This document shows, one piece after another, positions 24,618-33,662 of a DNA stretch of 64,000 nt (positions within the stretch are counted from its first letter, which is position 1; each line of letters starts with the position of its first letter). The stretch spans positions 53,525 through 117,524 of the forward strand of contig NZ_PKUU01000024.1 of the NCBI RefSeq assembly GCF_002899675.1, written 5' to 3'. Below the pieces are notes generated by a model. It was not told where the DNA came from, searched no databases, and saw nothing but the letters and a program-made list of their open reading frames with translations. The position numbers and the translations under genes are program-made. Origin of the DNA: Clostridium sp. chh4-2 (lineage in GTDB: Bacteria; Bacillota; Clostridia; Lachnospirales; Lachnospiraceae).

Positions 24618-24698
24618 ATATCATAGGATATAATTTTTATCTGTTCTAATATGTGCGTTTTCCAATCGGAGATTGGGCGCTAGACAAGGAGAATATTT

Positions 24699-26093
24699 GT
24701 GATTCATCAGTATAAAAATAACGGCTACAACATCATTTTGGATGTCAACAGCGGCTCCGTCCATGTTGTAGATGACGCAGTATATGATGCGGTTGAAGCG
24801 GCATCATCCATCATGCCGGAGCTGGAAAAGGCCCAGGAATTGCCGGGGGAGGTAATTTCCGCTGTCAGAGAGGCTTTAAAGGGCCGGTATGAAGAGACTT
24901 TAATACAGGAAAGCCTGGATGATATTCAGGAATTAATCGATGCAGAGGAACTGTTTACGAAAGACGTATATCAGACCTATGTGACTGACTTTAAGAAAAG
25001 GGAGACTGTGGTAAAGGCTCTGTGCCTCCACATTGCTCATGATTGTAATCTGGCCTGCAGGTATTGCTTTGCGGAAGAAGGCGAATACCATGGACGCAGA
25101 GCCCTGATGAGTTTTGAGGTGGGAAGAAAGGCTTTGGACTTTTTGATTGCCAATTCCGGAAGCCGGAGAAACTTGGAAGTGGACTTTTTTGGCGGCGAAC
25201 CATTGATGAACTGGGAAGTTGTTAAGCAGTTGGTGGAATACGGACGCTCAAAAGAGGCAGAATATAATAAGAGGTTCCGTTTTACCCTGACAACCAATGG
25301 AATTTTGTTAGATGACGAAGTGATGGAATTCTGCAACCGCGAGATGAGCAATGTGGTGCTCAGCTTAGACGGCAGAAAGGAAATCAACGATCTGATGCGC
25401 CCGTCCAGAAATGGAAAGGGCAGTTATGACATCATTGTGCCTAAGTTCCAGAAGTTTGCGGAGAGCCGGAAACAGATGAATTATTATGTAAGAGGGACCT
25501 TTACGCGCAATAATCTGGATTTCTCTGAAGACGTGATTCATTTTGCGGATCTGGGCTTTAAGCAGATGTCCATTGAACCGGTAGTTTCTCTGCCGGAAGA
25601 GCCATACTCCATAAGAGAAGAGGATATTCCTAAGATCATGGAAGAGTATGATAAGCTGGCGGTGGAATACATTAAGAGGAAAAAAGAAGGAAGAGGCTTT
25701 AATTTCTTCCATTTCATGATAGACCTGCAGCAGGGGCCGTGTGTGGCGAAAAGGCTGTCAGGATGCGGATCGGGTACGGAATACCTGGCCGTGACACCAT
25801 GGGGGGACCTCTATCCCTGCCACCAGTTCGTTGGCGAGGAAGGATACCTTCTTGGCAATGTGGATACCGGAGTTACGAATACCGCAGTCAGAGATGAGTT
25901 CAAGCTCTGTAATGTCTATGCAAAGGATAAATGCAGAGACTGTTTCGCAAGATTTTACTGCAGCGGCGGCTGTGCGGCGAATTCATTTAAATTCCATGGT
26001 TCCATTACGGATGCGTATGATATCGGATGCGAGATGCAGAAAAAGCGGATTGAGTGCGCGATTATGATTAAAGCGGCCTTAGCCGACGAATAA
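24699..26093 (+). CDS. scfB: SCIFF radical-SAM maturase
   Basis: 464 residues. A RiPP-recognition-like N-terminal region (1-100) leads into a radical-SAM core with CxxxCxxC at C116, C120, C123 ('CNLACRYC'). A cysteine-rich SPASM domain follows at the C-terminus, with 'GPCVAKRLSGCGSG', 'YPCHQF', 'CRDCFARFYCSGGC' and further cysteines for auxiliary [4Fe-4S] clusters. It forms the thioether crosslink in the ScfA peptide encoded upstream. The start is GTG 24699 after AAGGAG. A TATAAT-like element at 24629 downstream of the two terminators could give separate transcription. secDF follows after 18 bp. Confidence 0.95.
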   Translation: MIHQYKNNGYNIILDVNSGSVHVVDDAVYDAVEAASSIMPELEKAQELPGEVISAVREALKGRYEETLIQESLDDIQELIDAEELFTKDVYQTYVTDFKKRETVVKALCLHIAHDCNLACRYCFAEEGEYHGRRALMSFEVGRKALDFLIANSGSRRNLEVDFFGGEPLMNWEVVKQLVEYGRSKEAEYNKRFRFTLTTNGILLDDEVMEFCNREMSNVVLSLDGRKEINDLMRPSRNGKGSYDIIVPKFQKFAESRKQMNYYVRGTFTRNNLDFSEDVIHFADLGFKQMSIEPVVSLPEEPYSIREEDIPKIMEEYDKLAVEYIKRKKEGRGFNFFHFMIDLQQGPCVAKRLSGCGSGTEYLAVTPWGDLYPCHQFVGEEGYLLGNVDTGVTNTAVRDEFKLCNVYAKDKCRDCFARFYCSGGCAANSFKFHGSITDAYDIGCEMQKKRIECAIMIKAALADE

Positions 26094-26111
26094 AAAGAGG
26101 AGAAGAAAATC

Positions 26112-28238
26112 ATGAAGAACAACAAAGGAAAAGGCCTGATTGGCCTGCTGATTCTGTTGATTGCCATAGGCGTGTTCGGATACTTCGGTTATGATACGAT
26201 GGACGATATCAAACTCGGTCTGGACTTAGCCGGAGGTGTCAGCATCACGTATCAGGCTGTTGATCCGGATCCAAGTGCGGAAAGCATGTCAGATACGATC
26301 TACAAACTGCAGCAGAGGGTTCAGAATTACAGTACCGAAGCTGAAGTTTACCAGGAAGGAAGCAACCGTATTAACATCGATATTCCAGGCGTTTCAGATG
26401 CCAACTCCATTCTGGAAGAACTTGGAAAACCGGGATCTCTTATCTTTACGGATGAGAATGGCCAGCAGATTCTGACCGGTGATCAGGTGGCTTCTGCAAA
26501 AGCGGTTATCGGCGAGCAGAACGGCGTTAAGAAATATATGGTAAGCCTGACATTTACCGAAGCGGGAACGAAAGCATTTGCGGATGCTACAACCGCTAAT
26601 GTGGGTAAGAGAATTGCCATTATCTATGACGGAAAAGTTTATTCCAATCCGGTTGTCCGCGAGGCAATTACCGGAGGAGAATGCCAGATCGACGGTATGA
26701 CGGATTATGAAGAAGCAGAAAACCTGGCTTCCACCATCCGTATCGGTTCTCTGTCGCTGGAACTGGAAGAGCTTCGTTCCAACGTGGTTGGAGCTAAGTT
26801 AGGCCAGGAAGCCATCGCAACCAGCTTAAAAGCGGGCGCGATCGGATTCGCTATTGTAGCGGTATTTATGATTATTGTATATCTGGTTCCGGGTCTTGCA
26901 GCTGTGCTTGCCCTGTGCCTGTATGTGGGTGTAATCCTGATTACGCTGGCGGCATTTGAGATAACCCTTACCCTTCCGGGTATTGCTGGTATCGTGCTTT
27001 CAATCGGTATGGCCGTGGATGCCAATGTCATCATCTTCACACGTATTAAAGAGGAAATCGGCCTTGGAAAGACCGTTCATTCAGCTATTAAGACAGGTTT
27101 CAATAAAGCGCTTTCAGCAATTATCGATGGTAATATTACCACATTGATCGCAGCGGTTGTTTTGTTCTGGAGAGGTTCCGGTACGGTAAAGGGATTCGCT
27201 GCAACTCTGGCAATGGGTATCGTGCTTTCCATGATCACCGCATTGTTTATCACAAAATTCGCTTTATACGGCTTATATGAAATCGGATTCCAGAATCCTA
27301 AGTTCTATGGAGTGAAGAAAGACAGCAAGATCATCGATTTTGTCGGAAAGAGAAAGCTCTGTTTTGCAATTTCACTTATTTTGGTACTGGCCGGATTTGT
27401 ATTTATGGGCGTGAACACAAGCTCAATCGGCAGTCCGTTTAACTACAGCATGGAGTTTAAGGGCGGAACTTCTACCAATGTAACGTTTAATGAAGATATG
27501 TCCCTGGAGGATATTTCATCTAAGGTTGTGCCTGTAGTCGCAGAGGTGACCGGAGATCCGGAAGTTCAGACTCAGAAGGTAGCAGGTTCCAATGAAGTTA
27601 TCATTAAGACAAAGACTTTATCCGTAGAACAGCGTCAGGCACTTGATGATGCGATGGTTCAGAACTTTGGCGTAGAATCTGAAAAGATCACGGCGGAAAG
27701 CATTTCCGGTGCGGTCAGCAATGAGATGAAGAGAGATGCTGTAATCGCAGTTGTAATCGCTACGATCTGTATGCTGATCTATATCTGGTTCCGTTTTAAA
27801 GATATCAAGTTTGCAGCCAGTGCAGTTTTAGCGCTGCTTCATGACGTGCTGGTAGTTATTACCTTCTATGCGGCTGCAAAATGGTCAGTTGGTTCCACGT
27901 TTATCGCATGTATGCTGACAATTGTCGGATACTCCATCAATGCTACGATCGTTATTTTCGACCGTATCCGTGAGAACATGGCAACGAAGACCAATAAACA
28001 GTCTTTGGAAGAGGTTGTGAATCTGAGTATTACACAGACATTTACAAGAAGTATCAATACTTCTTTAACCACATTTATCATGGTATTTGTATTATTCCTT
28101 TTGGGAGTTTCTTCCATCCGTGAATTTGCGCTTCCATTGATGGTTGGTATTGTCTGCGGTACCTATTCTTCTGTTTGTGTAACCGGTGCTTTGTGGTATG
28201 TAATGACTATGGCAAAGCAGAAGAAAAAACAAAACTAA
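26112..28238 (+). CDS. secDF: Fused protein-export subunit SecDF
   Basis: A 708-residue fusion of SecD and SecF: each half has one N-terminal helix, an external domain and five clustered helices. The SecD half includes 'LGLDLAGGVSITYQAVD' and 'GIVLSIGMAVDANVIIFTRIKEE' (the conserved helix pair). The SecF half begins near residue 420 with 'MEFKGGTSTNVTF' and includes 'GYSINATIVIFDRIREN'. It uses proton flow to pull secreted proteins through SecYEG. The fused form occurs in many Firmicutes. It sits between scfB and tgt, 15 bp or less from each, suggesting one operon. Confidence 0.96.
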   Translation: MKNNKGKGLIGLLILLIAIGVFGYFGYDTMDDIKLGLDLAGGVSITYQAVDPDPSAESMSDTIYKLQQRVQNYSTEAEVYQEGSNRINIDIPGVSDANSILEELGKPGSLIFTDENGQQILTGDQVASAKAVIGEQNGVKKYMVSLTFTEAGTKAFADATTANVGKRIAIIYDGKVYSNPVVREAITGGECQIDGMTDYEEAENLASTIRIGSLSLELEELRSNVVGAKLGQEAIATSLKAGAIGFAIVAVFMIIVYLVPGLAAVLALCLYVGVILITLAAFEITLTLPGIAGIVLSIGMAVDANVIIFTRIKEEIGLGKTVHSAIKTGFNKALSAIIDGNITTLIAAVVLFWRGSGTVKGFAATLAMGIVLSMITALFITKFALYGLYEIGFQNPKFYGVKKDSKIIDFVGKRKLCFAISLILVLAGFVFMGVNTSSIGSPFNYSMEFKGGTSTNVTFNEDMSLEDISSKVVPVVAEVTGDPEVQTQKVAGSNEVIIKTKTLSVEQRQALDDAMVQNFGVESEKITAESISGAVSNEMKRDAVIAVVIATICMLIYIWFRFKDIKFAASAVLALLHDVLVVITFYAAAKWSVGSTFIACMLTIVGYSINATIVIFDRIRENMATKTNKQSLEEVVNLSITQTFTRSINTSLTTFIMVFVLFLLGVSSIREFALPLMVGIVCGTYSSVCVTGALWYVMTMAKQKKKQN

Positions 28239-28253
28239 TAGATGGGATTACCT

Positions 28254-29396
28254 ATGGAATATAAAATCATAGCAAGGGATGGACGTGCTAAAAGTGCTGA
28301 GATGAAAACTGTGCACGGCACGATCCAGACTCCTGTCTTCATGAATGTGGGAACTGTGGCCGCCATTAAGGGCGCGGTATCCACCGATGATTTAAAGGGG
28401 ATTAAGACGCAGGTTGAGTTGTCCAATACCTATCATCTTCATGTGAGGACAGGAGATCAGTTAATTAAAAAGTTCGGCGGACTTCATAAGTTCATGAACT
28501 GGGACCGGCCGATTCTGACGGATTCCGGCGGATTTCAGGTATTTTCTCTGGCCGGACTGAGAAAGATAAAAGAAGAAGGGGTTCATTTTAACTCCCATAT
28601 TGACGGAAGAAAGATCTTTATGGGGCCGGAAGAAAGCATGAGAATCCAGTCTAACCTGGGTTCGACAATTGCTATGGCATTCGATGAATGCCCGCCAAGC
28701 CATGCGGATTACGAGTATATCAAAAAGTCCGTGGACCGGACGACCAGATGGCTTGAACGCTGCAGGGCGGAGATGAACCGTTTGAATTCCCTTCCGGATA
28801 CCATCAATAAACAGCAGCTGTTATTTGGAATCAACCAAGGCGGCGTTGTGGATGAGATCCGTATTGAACACGCCAAAACCATTGCAGCCATGGATTTAGA
28901 CGGCTACGCGGTAGGCGGTTTGGCGGTTGGAGAGAGCCACGAAGAGATGTATCATATTCTGGATGTGACAGTACCTCATCTGCCGTCCGATAAGCCCACC
29001 TATCTGATGGGAGTGGGAACACCGGCCAACATATTGGAAGGGGTGGACAGAGGCGTTGATTTCTTCGACTGTGTATATCCAAGCAGAAATGGACGGCATG
29101 GACATGTCTATACCAATCATGGAAAGCTGAATATGTTTAACCAGCAGTACGAACTGGACCCACGGCCTATTGAAGAAGGCTGCCAGTGTCCGGCGTGCCG
29201 TTCTTACAGCAGAGCTTATATCCGGCATCTTTTTAAAGCGAAGGAGATGCTTGGAATGCGATTATGCGTCTTGCATAATTTGTACTTTTATAATACAATG
29301 ATGGAAGAGATTCGCGACGCAATCAGAGAGCAGCGCTATGCTGAGTATAAAGCCAAAAAACTGACAGGCATGGCGGCAGGGCAAAACGAAGATTAA
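28254..29396 (+). CDS. tgt: tRNA-guanine transglycosylase
   Basis: A 380-residue TIM-barrel enzyme that exchanges guanine for preQ1 at position 34 of Asp, Asn, His and Tyr tRNAs. 'TDSGGFQVFSL' carries the general-base aspartate, 'GVDFFDCVYPSRNGRHG' the nucleophile aspartate, and 'CQCPACRSYSRAYIRHL' with a following 'LHNL' the CxCxxC...H zinc site. ATG 28254 is preferred since family members begin near this point; ATG 28242 is possible and neither has a strong ribosome site. It is likely coupled to secDF, 3-15 bp upstream. Confidence 0.95.
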   Translation: MEYKIIARDGRAKSAEMKTVHGTIQTPVFMNVGTVAAIKGAVSTDDLKGIKTQVELSNTYHLHVRTGDQLIKKFGGLHKFMNWDRPILTDSGGFQVFSLAGLRKIKEEGVHFNSHIDGRKIFMGPEESMRIQSNLGSTIAMAFDECPPSHADYEYIKKSVDRTTRWLERCRAEMNRLNSLPDTINKQQLLFGINQGGVVDEIRIEHAKTIAAMDLDGYAVGGLAVGESHEEMYHILDVTVPHLPSDKPTYLMGVGTPANILEGVDRGVDFFDCVYPSRNGRHGHVYTNHGKLNMFNQQYELDPRPIEEGCQCPACRSYSRAYIRHLFKAKEMLGMRLCVLHNLYFYNTMMEEIRDAIREQRYAEYKAKKLTGMAAGQNED

Positions 29397-29483
29397 TATC
29401 GGATTTGTCATGAGAAGAGAAGAATACGCGGTGAGGCGTTACGCAATAAAACAGCGGTTCTTATATTGAAGGAGGAAGTTTTT

Positions 29484-29780
29484 ATGTTAACAGCATCAAA
29501 CCTTATGAGTGGTCCTGGATTCTGGATTATGTATGCCGTTTTGATTTTCGGTCTTATGTATTTTATGGCAATCAGACCTCAGAAGAAAGAAAAGAAGAGA
29601 ATGCAGGAACTGATGGCAAGTATTGCAGTAGGGGACAGCATCTTAACCACCAGCGGTTTCTACGGTGTCGTAATTGATCTGACAGAGGATACTGTTATTG
29701 TAGAATTCGGCAATAACAAGAACTGCCGTATTCCTATGCAGAAACAGGCAATTGTTCAGGTTGAAAAACCGGAAGTTTAA
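29484..29780 (+). CDS. yajC: Preprotein translocase subunit YajC
   Basis: A 98-residue protein with one N-terminal helix ('GFWIMYAVLIFGLMYFMA') followed by 'IRPQKKEKKRMQELM', the universal YajC motif, and a small cytosolic domain ('GDSILTTSGFYGVVI'). YajC binds SecDF and modulates export. The gene order secDF-tgt-yajC is a rearranged form of the common yajC-secD-secF operon. GGAGGAAG lies 7 bp before ATG 29484. The stop codon is 4 bp from the left end of palindromic element copy 2. Confidence 0.95.
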   Translation: MLTASNLMSGPGFWIMYAVLIFGLMYFMAIRPQKKEKKRMQELMASIAVGDSILTTSGFYGVVIDLTEDTVIVEFGNNKNCRIPMQKQAIVQVEKPEV

Positions 29781-29811
29781 TTGCAAATCTTTATTTAGTT
29801 TAGAAAGAAAC

Positions 29812-30103
29812 GCCGGAAAGAAGGGAGCGCCCGGGCAGCCGGCAGGAATGAAAAGAGATAGGGGATTCGAGTTTCGACCCTAAGTGATACTAGGCCGCCA
29901 AGAGCGGAAAAAGGCAGCGCGGCGCCATTCGCGATGAACTCTTTATGACTTCATCGATCAAGGGCGCCTCAAATACTGATTCGGAATTCAGTATTTGTCT
30001 GCCTTTTTCCGCTCTTGCCGACCAAGTATCACTAAGGGCCTGCAAACGATCCCCTATCTCTTTTCATTCCTGCCGGCTGCCCGGGCGCTCCCTTCTTTCC
30101 GGC
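29812..30103 (+). repeat. Hairpin 1 of element copy 2, 54-bp perfect arms
   Basis: Arms 29812-29865 and 30050-30103 are perfect complements over 54 bp. The middle of the arm (GGAGCGCCCGGGCAGCCGG) differs from copy 1 at many positions, with matching changes on the other arm. The head carries branch a then b, like hairpin 1 of copy 1. Confidence 0.85.
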
Positions 30104-30350
30104 TGTTGATTGGCTAGCTAAGGATAAAAAGATTTGATGGATTGTGAGTAAGTTTTTACATCAACCGTTAAGTCTTTTTCAGAAATACTTTCACGATTTA
30201 ATGTAAAGGGGGAGGTCATTTTGCGAAATGCCTTAACGTTTAAAGTAAAACCTGAAGTCATTTCTGAAAATCCCTTCATGATCTATATAAATTTGGCTTT
30301 ACGTAAATACCAATGCATAATATTGCTTTTAACCAGGCTAGCGAAAACCA

Positions 30351-30701
30351 GCACGGAATCGGGAGGCGGAGCCGGAAGCCAACGGCCGGAAGGGCTGTCC
30401 GGGCCGGGGAAGGAAGATGCAGCCAAATGGGATTCGGGATTCGCCCCTAAGAGCTACTAAGGCCCGTAAGGACAGAACGAGGCAGGCCAGCGCCATTCGC
30501 AGCGAACTCTTGATGACTTCGCTGCTCAAGGGCGCTTTAAAAACTGAGACGGAAATCAGTTTTTACCTGCCTCGTTCTGCCCTTACGGACCTAAGTAGCT
30601 CTAAAGGGGTTCCATACGATCCCATTTGGCTGCATCTTCCTTCCCCGGCCCGGACAGCCCTTCCGGCCGTTGGCTTCCGGCTCCGCCTCCCGATTCCGTG
30701 C
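30351..30701 (+). repeat. Hairpin 2 of element copy 2, 83-bp perfect arms, inverted head
   Basis: Arms 30351-30433 and 30619-30701 are perfect complements over 83 bp. The head shows branch a (30489-30536) then branch b (30539-30564), opposite to hairpin 2 of copies 1 and 3 although the arms and flanks are in the same orientation. Confidence 0.85.
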
Positions 30702-30731
30702 GTCCCCCCTTCGCCAGCCCCCATCGTTAAA

Positions 30732-31607
30732 TCACAATTTAGTCCCTCCCCCATGCAGTTTCTGGTACTGTTTTGGAGTCAGGCCCGTCCTTTGTTTGAA
30801 AATCCTGCTGAAATGCGCCTGATTTGAGTAGCCGGAAAGGAATGCGGCTTCCTCAACCGTACAATTTTGATGAAGGAACTCCTTGGATTTTTCCAGCCGG
30901 TAGCGGATGATATACTCTCCGGGAGACTCCTGGCAAATATCATGGAATAAATGATATAAGGCCGCTTTGCTTAAAAGAAATTGGCGGCATATATCATCAA
31001 CAGTCAGTTCTTTTGAATAATTACTGCTGATATAAGAGATAATGCGGTAAAAAGTTTTATGGTTTTCAGAACCGGAAAACGGTACTTTATGAATTTCCCG
31101 ATATCTCCGGTTAATAAAGAGGAGAAGCTGGGCCAGCAAAAGCTTTTTTGATAATTCACATCCATAGAGTTTCCCGGGATCAGCGTTATGGTAAAAAAGC
31201 AGCTGTTCCAGATATGCGGCCGCCTCTTTTCGCTGTTCGTAAGACGACAGGGGAAGAAGCTGGGGAGTGTTGACGTTGCGGTAGATAAAACATTCCTGCA
31301 AATCGGCATCAAAAGAGAAACCGGAAAGATATTCCGGCGAGAAAAAAAGTACATAACGGCGGCAGGGCTGGTTTGTGCTGGTTCTGAGGCAATGAAGGTC
31401 CATATGATTTAGAAGCAGAAAGCAGCCGGGTGGAACCGGTATTGTTTGGTTTTCCAGTTCACAGATAATCTCATCTGTCAGTGAGAAGACAATTTCAAAC
31501 TGACTGTGGATATGAAACGGCTTTTTTGATGAAATGATATCAGACTTATACTTGATTGAAAAATCATCCTGAAGTTTGGCGCTGTATTTTAATAATTCTT
31601 TTTTCAT
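30732..31607 (-). CDS. AraC-family transcriptional regulator
   Basis: 291 residues: an N-terminal cupin-like sensing domain (about 30-150, 'HSQFEIVFSL') and a C-terminal pair of helix-turn-helix motifs ('LTVDDICRQFLLSKAALYHLF' region and 'VEEAAFLSGYSNQAHFSRIFK', then 'GLTPKQYQKL'). This is the XylS/AraC arrangement. It is divergent to a uroporphyrinogen-decarboxylase-like gene and probably regulates it. The final codons AAA TTG TGA lie in the right end of palindromic element copy 2, so the last residues and stop appear to come from the element. Confidence 0.9.
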   Translation of the reverse strand: MKKELLKYSAKLQDDFSIKYKSDIISSKKPFHIHSQFEIVFSLTDEIICELENQTIPVPPGCFLLLNHMDLHCLRTSTNQPCRRYVLFFSPEYLSGFSFDADLQECFIYRNVNTPQLLPLSSYEQRKEAAAYLEQLLFYHNADPGKLYGCELSKKLLLAQLLLFINRRYREIHKVPFSGSENHKTFYRIISYISSNYSKELTVDDICRQFLLSKAALYHLFHDICQESPGEYIIRYRLEKSKEFLHQNCTVEEAAFLSGYSNQAHFSRIFKQRTGLTPKQYQKLHGGGTKL

Positions 31608-31737
31608 AATATCTTTTTCCTGGTGAAATGGTTATTTGGATAGAATATGCAAAAAAATAAACAGGAAATGCAAAGCAATTTTTTCGTCTTTAGTATAACA
31701 TAGGTGTATTAAAAATGAAAGGTTGTGAGATGTCCCT
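31608..31737. promoter_or_regulatory. Divergent promoter region between AraC regulator and UroD-like gene
   Basis: AT-rich 130 bp. TATAAC at about 31695 is a plausible -10 for the + strand gene. The sequences CCTGGTGAAA and CAGGAAATGC could be parts of an operator, but no clear dyad is seen. Confidence 0.4.
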
Positions 31738-32826
31738 ATGAATTATGGTGAAAAGGTATATGAATTATTGGAATTGTTGGAACGGGGACTGGTTGCTGAG
31801 ATAGAGGAAGAAAAGGCAGAACGGATAAAAAAAGCGCTGAATTATGAGAAGACTGAAAAAATACCGCTGCGTGTGATTTATCCCAACCAGTCAGGCTATA
31901 AACCTGCTTCAATGGAATGTATACATCAGGATATGGATGCCATGATGTATAATGAGCTGATTAAATGTCTTCCGGTCATCGAGATACGGGATGACTCAAT
32001 CCCTATGATACGGGCCAATTACGGAACCGGAACTCTGCCTTCGCTATTTGGAGCAAAATTCAAGATAGTAGATGATAATATGCCTTGGGTATCGCCTCTT
32101 TCTCAGGATGAGATAGACGGCTTTATCCGCAATGGTATGCCGAAGCTGAGCGGCGGGCGGGTGAGCGCCACGCATGAGCATTATCACAAACGACTGTCCG
32201 AGTTTCCCAAGTGCCGGAAATATATCAGGGTATATCATGCGGATCTGCAGGGGCCTTTTGATGTGGCCCACCTTTTGTGGGGGAGCAATATTTATTTGGA
32301 TATGTACGATGACCCGGACCGGGTAAAGGCATTTTTAGCTGTGGTTACGGATACGTATATCGCTTATATGAAACAGATTCTGAACGAGACAAATGCGGAG
32401 ACAGGCGATGGGTTCCACTATCATTGGTCCAGCATTTATAAAGGCAGAATTACTCTCAGGGAGGACAGCAGCGTGAATCTGTCCAGGGACTTTTATGAAG
32501 AATTTATCAAACCCTGCAATGAGAAAATTGCAGATGCCTTTGCTCCCATTACCATGCATTTTTGCGGGAGAGCAGACCAGTGGGTGCACAGTCTCATCTC
32601 AACGCGCAATATACAGGGACTTAACTTTGGCTATATGCCGGGAAAATTCGATAATGAGTTTTTAAAATTTATCCATAATGCGTGCGAGCAAAAGGGCGTT
32701 TCTGTCCAGGATTATAAGTCCAATGAAAAAGAATATCAGGTATTGGATAAAAGTATTTTTAAAACAGGCATTACATATGGGGTTAATGTGGAAAATTATA
32801 AGCATGCAATCGAAATTTCGCGCTGA
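31738..32826 (+). CDS. Uroporphyrinogen decarboxylase-family protein
   Basis: A 362-residue protein with a TIM-barrel fold like HemE and the MtaA/CmuA methyltransferases. Recognisable parts are 'YHADLQGPFDVAHLLWG', 'LYDDP'-like 'MYDDPDRVKAFL', and 'PITMHFCGRADQWVHSL' with a Cys/His pair as in cobamide-linked methyltransferases of this family. No other heme genes are nearby, so a haem role is unlikely. In Clostridia such proteins with an AraC regulator often belong to methylated-compound or O-demethylation pathways; this is inference. A terminator follows at 32875. Confidence 0.7.
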   Translation: MNYGEKVYELLELLERGLVAEIEEEKAERIKKALNYEKTEKIPLRVIYPNQSGYKPASMECIHQDMDAMMYNELIKCLPVIEIRDDSIPMIRANYGTGTLPSLFGAKFKIVDDNMPWVSPLSQDEIDGFIRNGMPKLSGGRVSATHEHYHKRLSEFPKCRKYIRVYHADLQGPFDVAHLLWGSNIYLDMYDDPDRVKAFLAVVTDTYIAYMKQILNETNAETGDGFHYHWSSIYKGRITLREDSSVNLSRDFYEEFIKPCNEKIADAFAPITMHFCGRADQWVHSLISTRNIQGLNFGYMPGKFDNEFLKFIHNACEQKGVSVQDYKSNEKEYQVLDKSIFKTGITYGVNVENYKHAIEISR

Positions 32827-32874
32827 GCATGTCTATGTAACCGAATAAGTTAAAGAAACAAGGATATGCGAATA

Positions 32875-32938
32875 AGCAGAACAGAGAAGGCTGAGCCGGT
32901 AACAGCGGCAGAATCCGTCTTTCCTGTTCTGCTTTTTG
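32875..32938 (+). terminator. Terminator after the UroD-like gene
   Basis: AGCAGAACAG and CTGTTCTGCT form the base of a long hairpin with a structured interior, ending in TTTTT. Confidence 0.75.
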
Positions 32939-33056
32939 CGTTCCCTGCCGGCGTATTGCCGGAAGTTAAAAAAGAATACCGAAGCCCGGGGAAATGTGGT
33001 ACAATTTAGGCTGTATAAATTTGTAGGAGTGATAATAACCTGACGGAGGAATTGAA

Positions 33057-33662
33057 ATGATAAAGAATATTGTATTTGATATGGGAAATGTCCTGGTGGC
33101 CTATGATTCCATGAGGGTGTGCCGGCAGTTCATTGAGGATGAACAGGACCGTGAAACGGTATGCACGGCGATATTCGTATCGCCGGAATGGATCTTTTTA
33201 GATATGGGTGTAATATCCGAAGAGGAGGCTTTAAAGAAGATTATTAAACGCCTTCCAAAAAGGCTGCATGAAAAAGCAAAGCTTTGTATGGAGCATTGGC
33301 CTGATTACTGTATGTGGCCCATCGAGGGAATGGAAGAGCTCATTAAGAATTTAAAGGAAAGGGGTTACGGGATTTATCTCTGCTCGAATGCTTCCATGAG
33401 ACTTCCGGATATGTATAAAAAAGTGATTCCCGGAATCCGGCATTTTGACGGAGTTCTATTTTCGGCTTCTGAAAAATGCATTAAGCCCCAGCGCCAGATA
33501 TATGAGGCCCTGTTCTCCAGATTTAGTTTAAAGCCGGAAGAATGCTTTTTCGTGGACGATCTTCAGCTAAATATCGACGGGGCCAGGGAATGCGGTATGG
33601 ACGGATATTGTTTTGCGGATGGAGATATTGAAAAGTTGAAAGGTGTTTTGTATGGACTGTAA
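33057..33662 (+). CDS. HAD-IA family phosphatase (YihX-like)
   Basis: A 201-residue HAD hydrolase: nucleophile aspartate in 'VFDMGNVLVAYD' (motif I with Gly where many have a second Asp, as in YihX-type sugar phosphatases), 'CSNASM' as motif II, 'KCIKPQRQIYEAL' with the motif III lysine, and 'FFVDDLQLN' as motif IV. It probably removes phosphate from a small sugar phosphate. The last 11 bases overlap the start of the molybdopterin oxidoreductase gene, so the two are cotranscribed even though no functional link is known. Confidence 0.85.
   Translation: MIKNIVFDMGNVLVAYDSMRVCRQFIEDEQDRETVCTAIFVSPEWIFLDMGVISEEEALKKIIKRLPKRLHEKAKLCMEHWPDYCMWPIEGMEELIKNLKERGYGIYLCSNASMRLPDMYKKVIPGIRHFDGVLFSASEKCIKPQRQIYEALFSRFSLKPEECFFVDDLQLNIDGARECGMDGYCFADGDIEKLKGVLYGL

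Larger units (their letters stand above)
29785..30739 (+). repeat. Palindromic element copy 2 (full length)
   Basis: A 955-bp element of the same layout and length as copy 1: left end AAATCTTTATTTAG, hairpin 1, spacer with three 42-bp repeats (30174-30300), hairpin 2, right end (inward on - strand) AATTGTGATTTAAC. It occupies the gap between two convergent genes: 4 bp after yajC on the left, while its right end encodes the last codons and TGA stop of the AraC-type gene on the - strand. Arms differ in sequence from copy 1 but are perfectly paired within this copy. Confidence 0.85.

Noticed and set aside
30221..30827. Open frames in element copy 2, including one of 136 codons
   Set aside because: Same origin as in copy 1; the longest overlaps the AraC gene antisense and has low-complexity arm translation.
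32875..32938. Small RNA gene in the gap before the HAD gene
   Set aside because: The structured stretch is adequately explained as a terminator, and no separate promoter is convincing.
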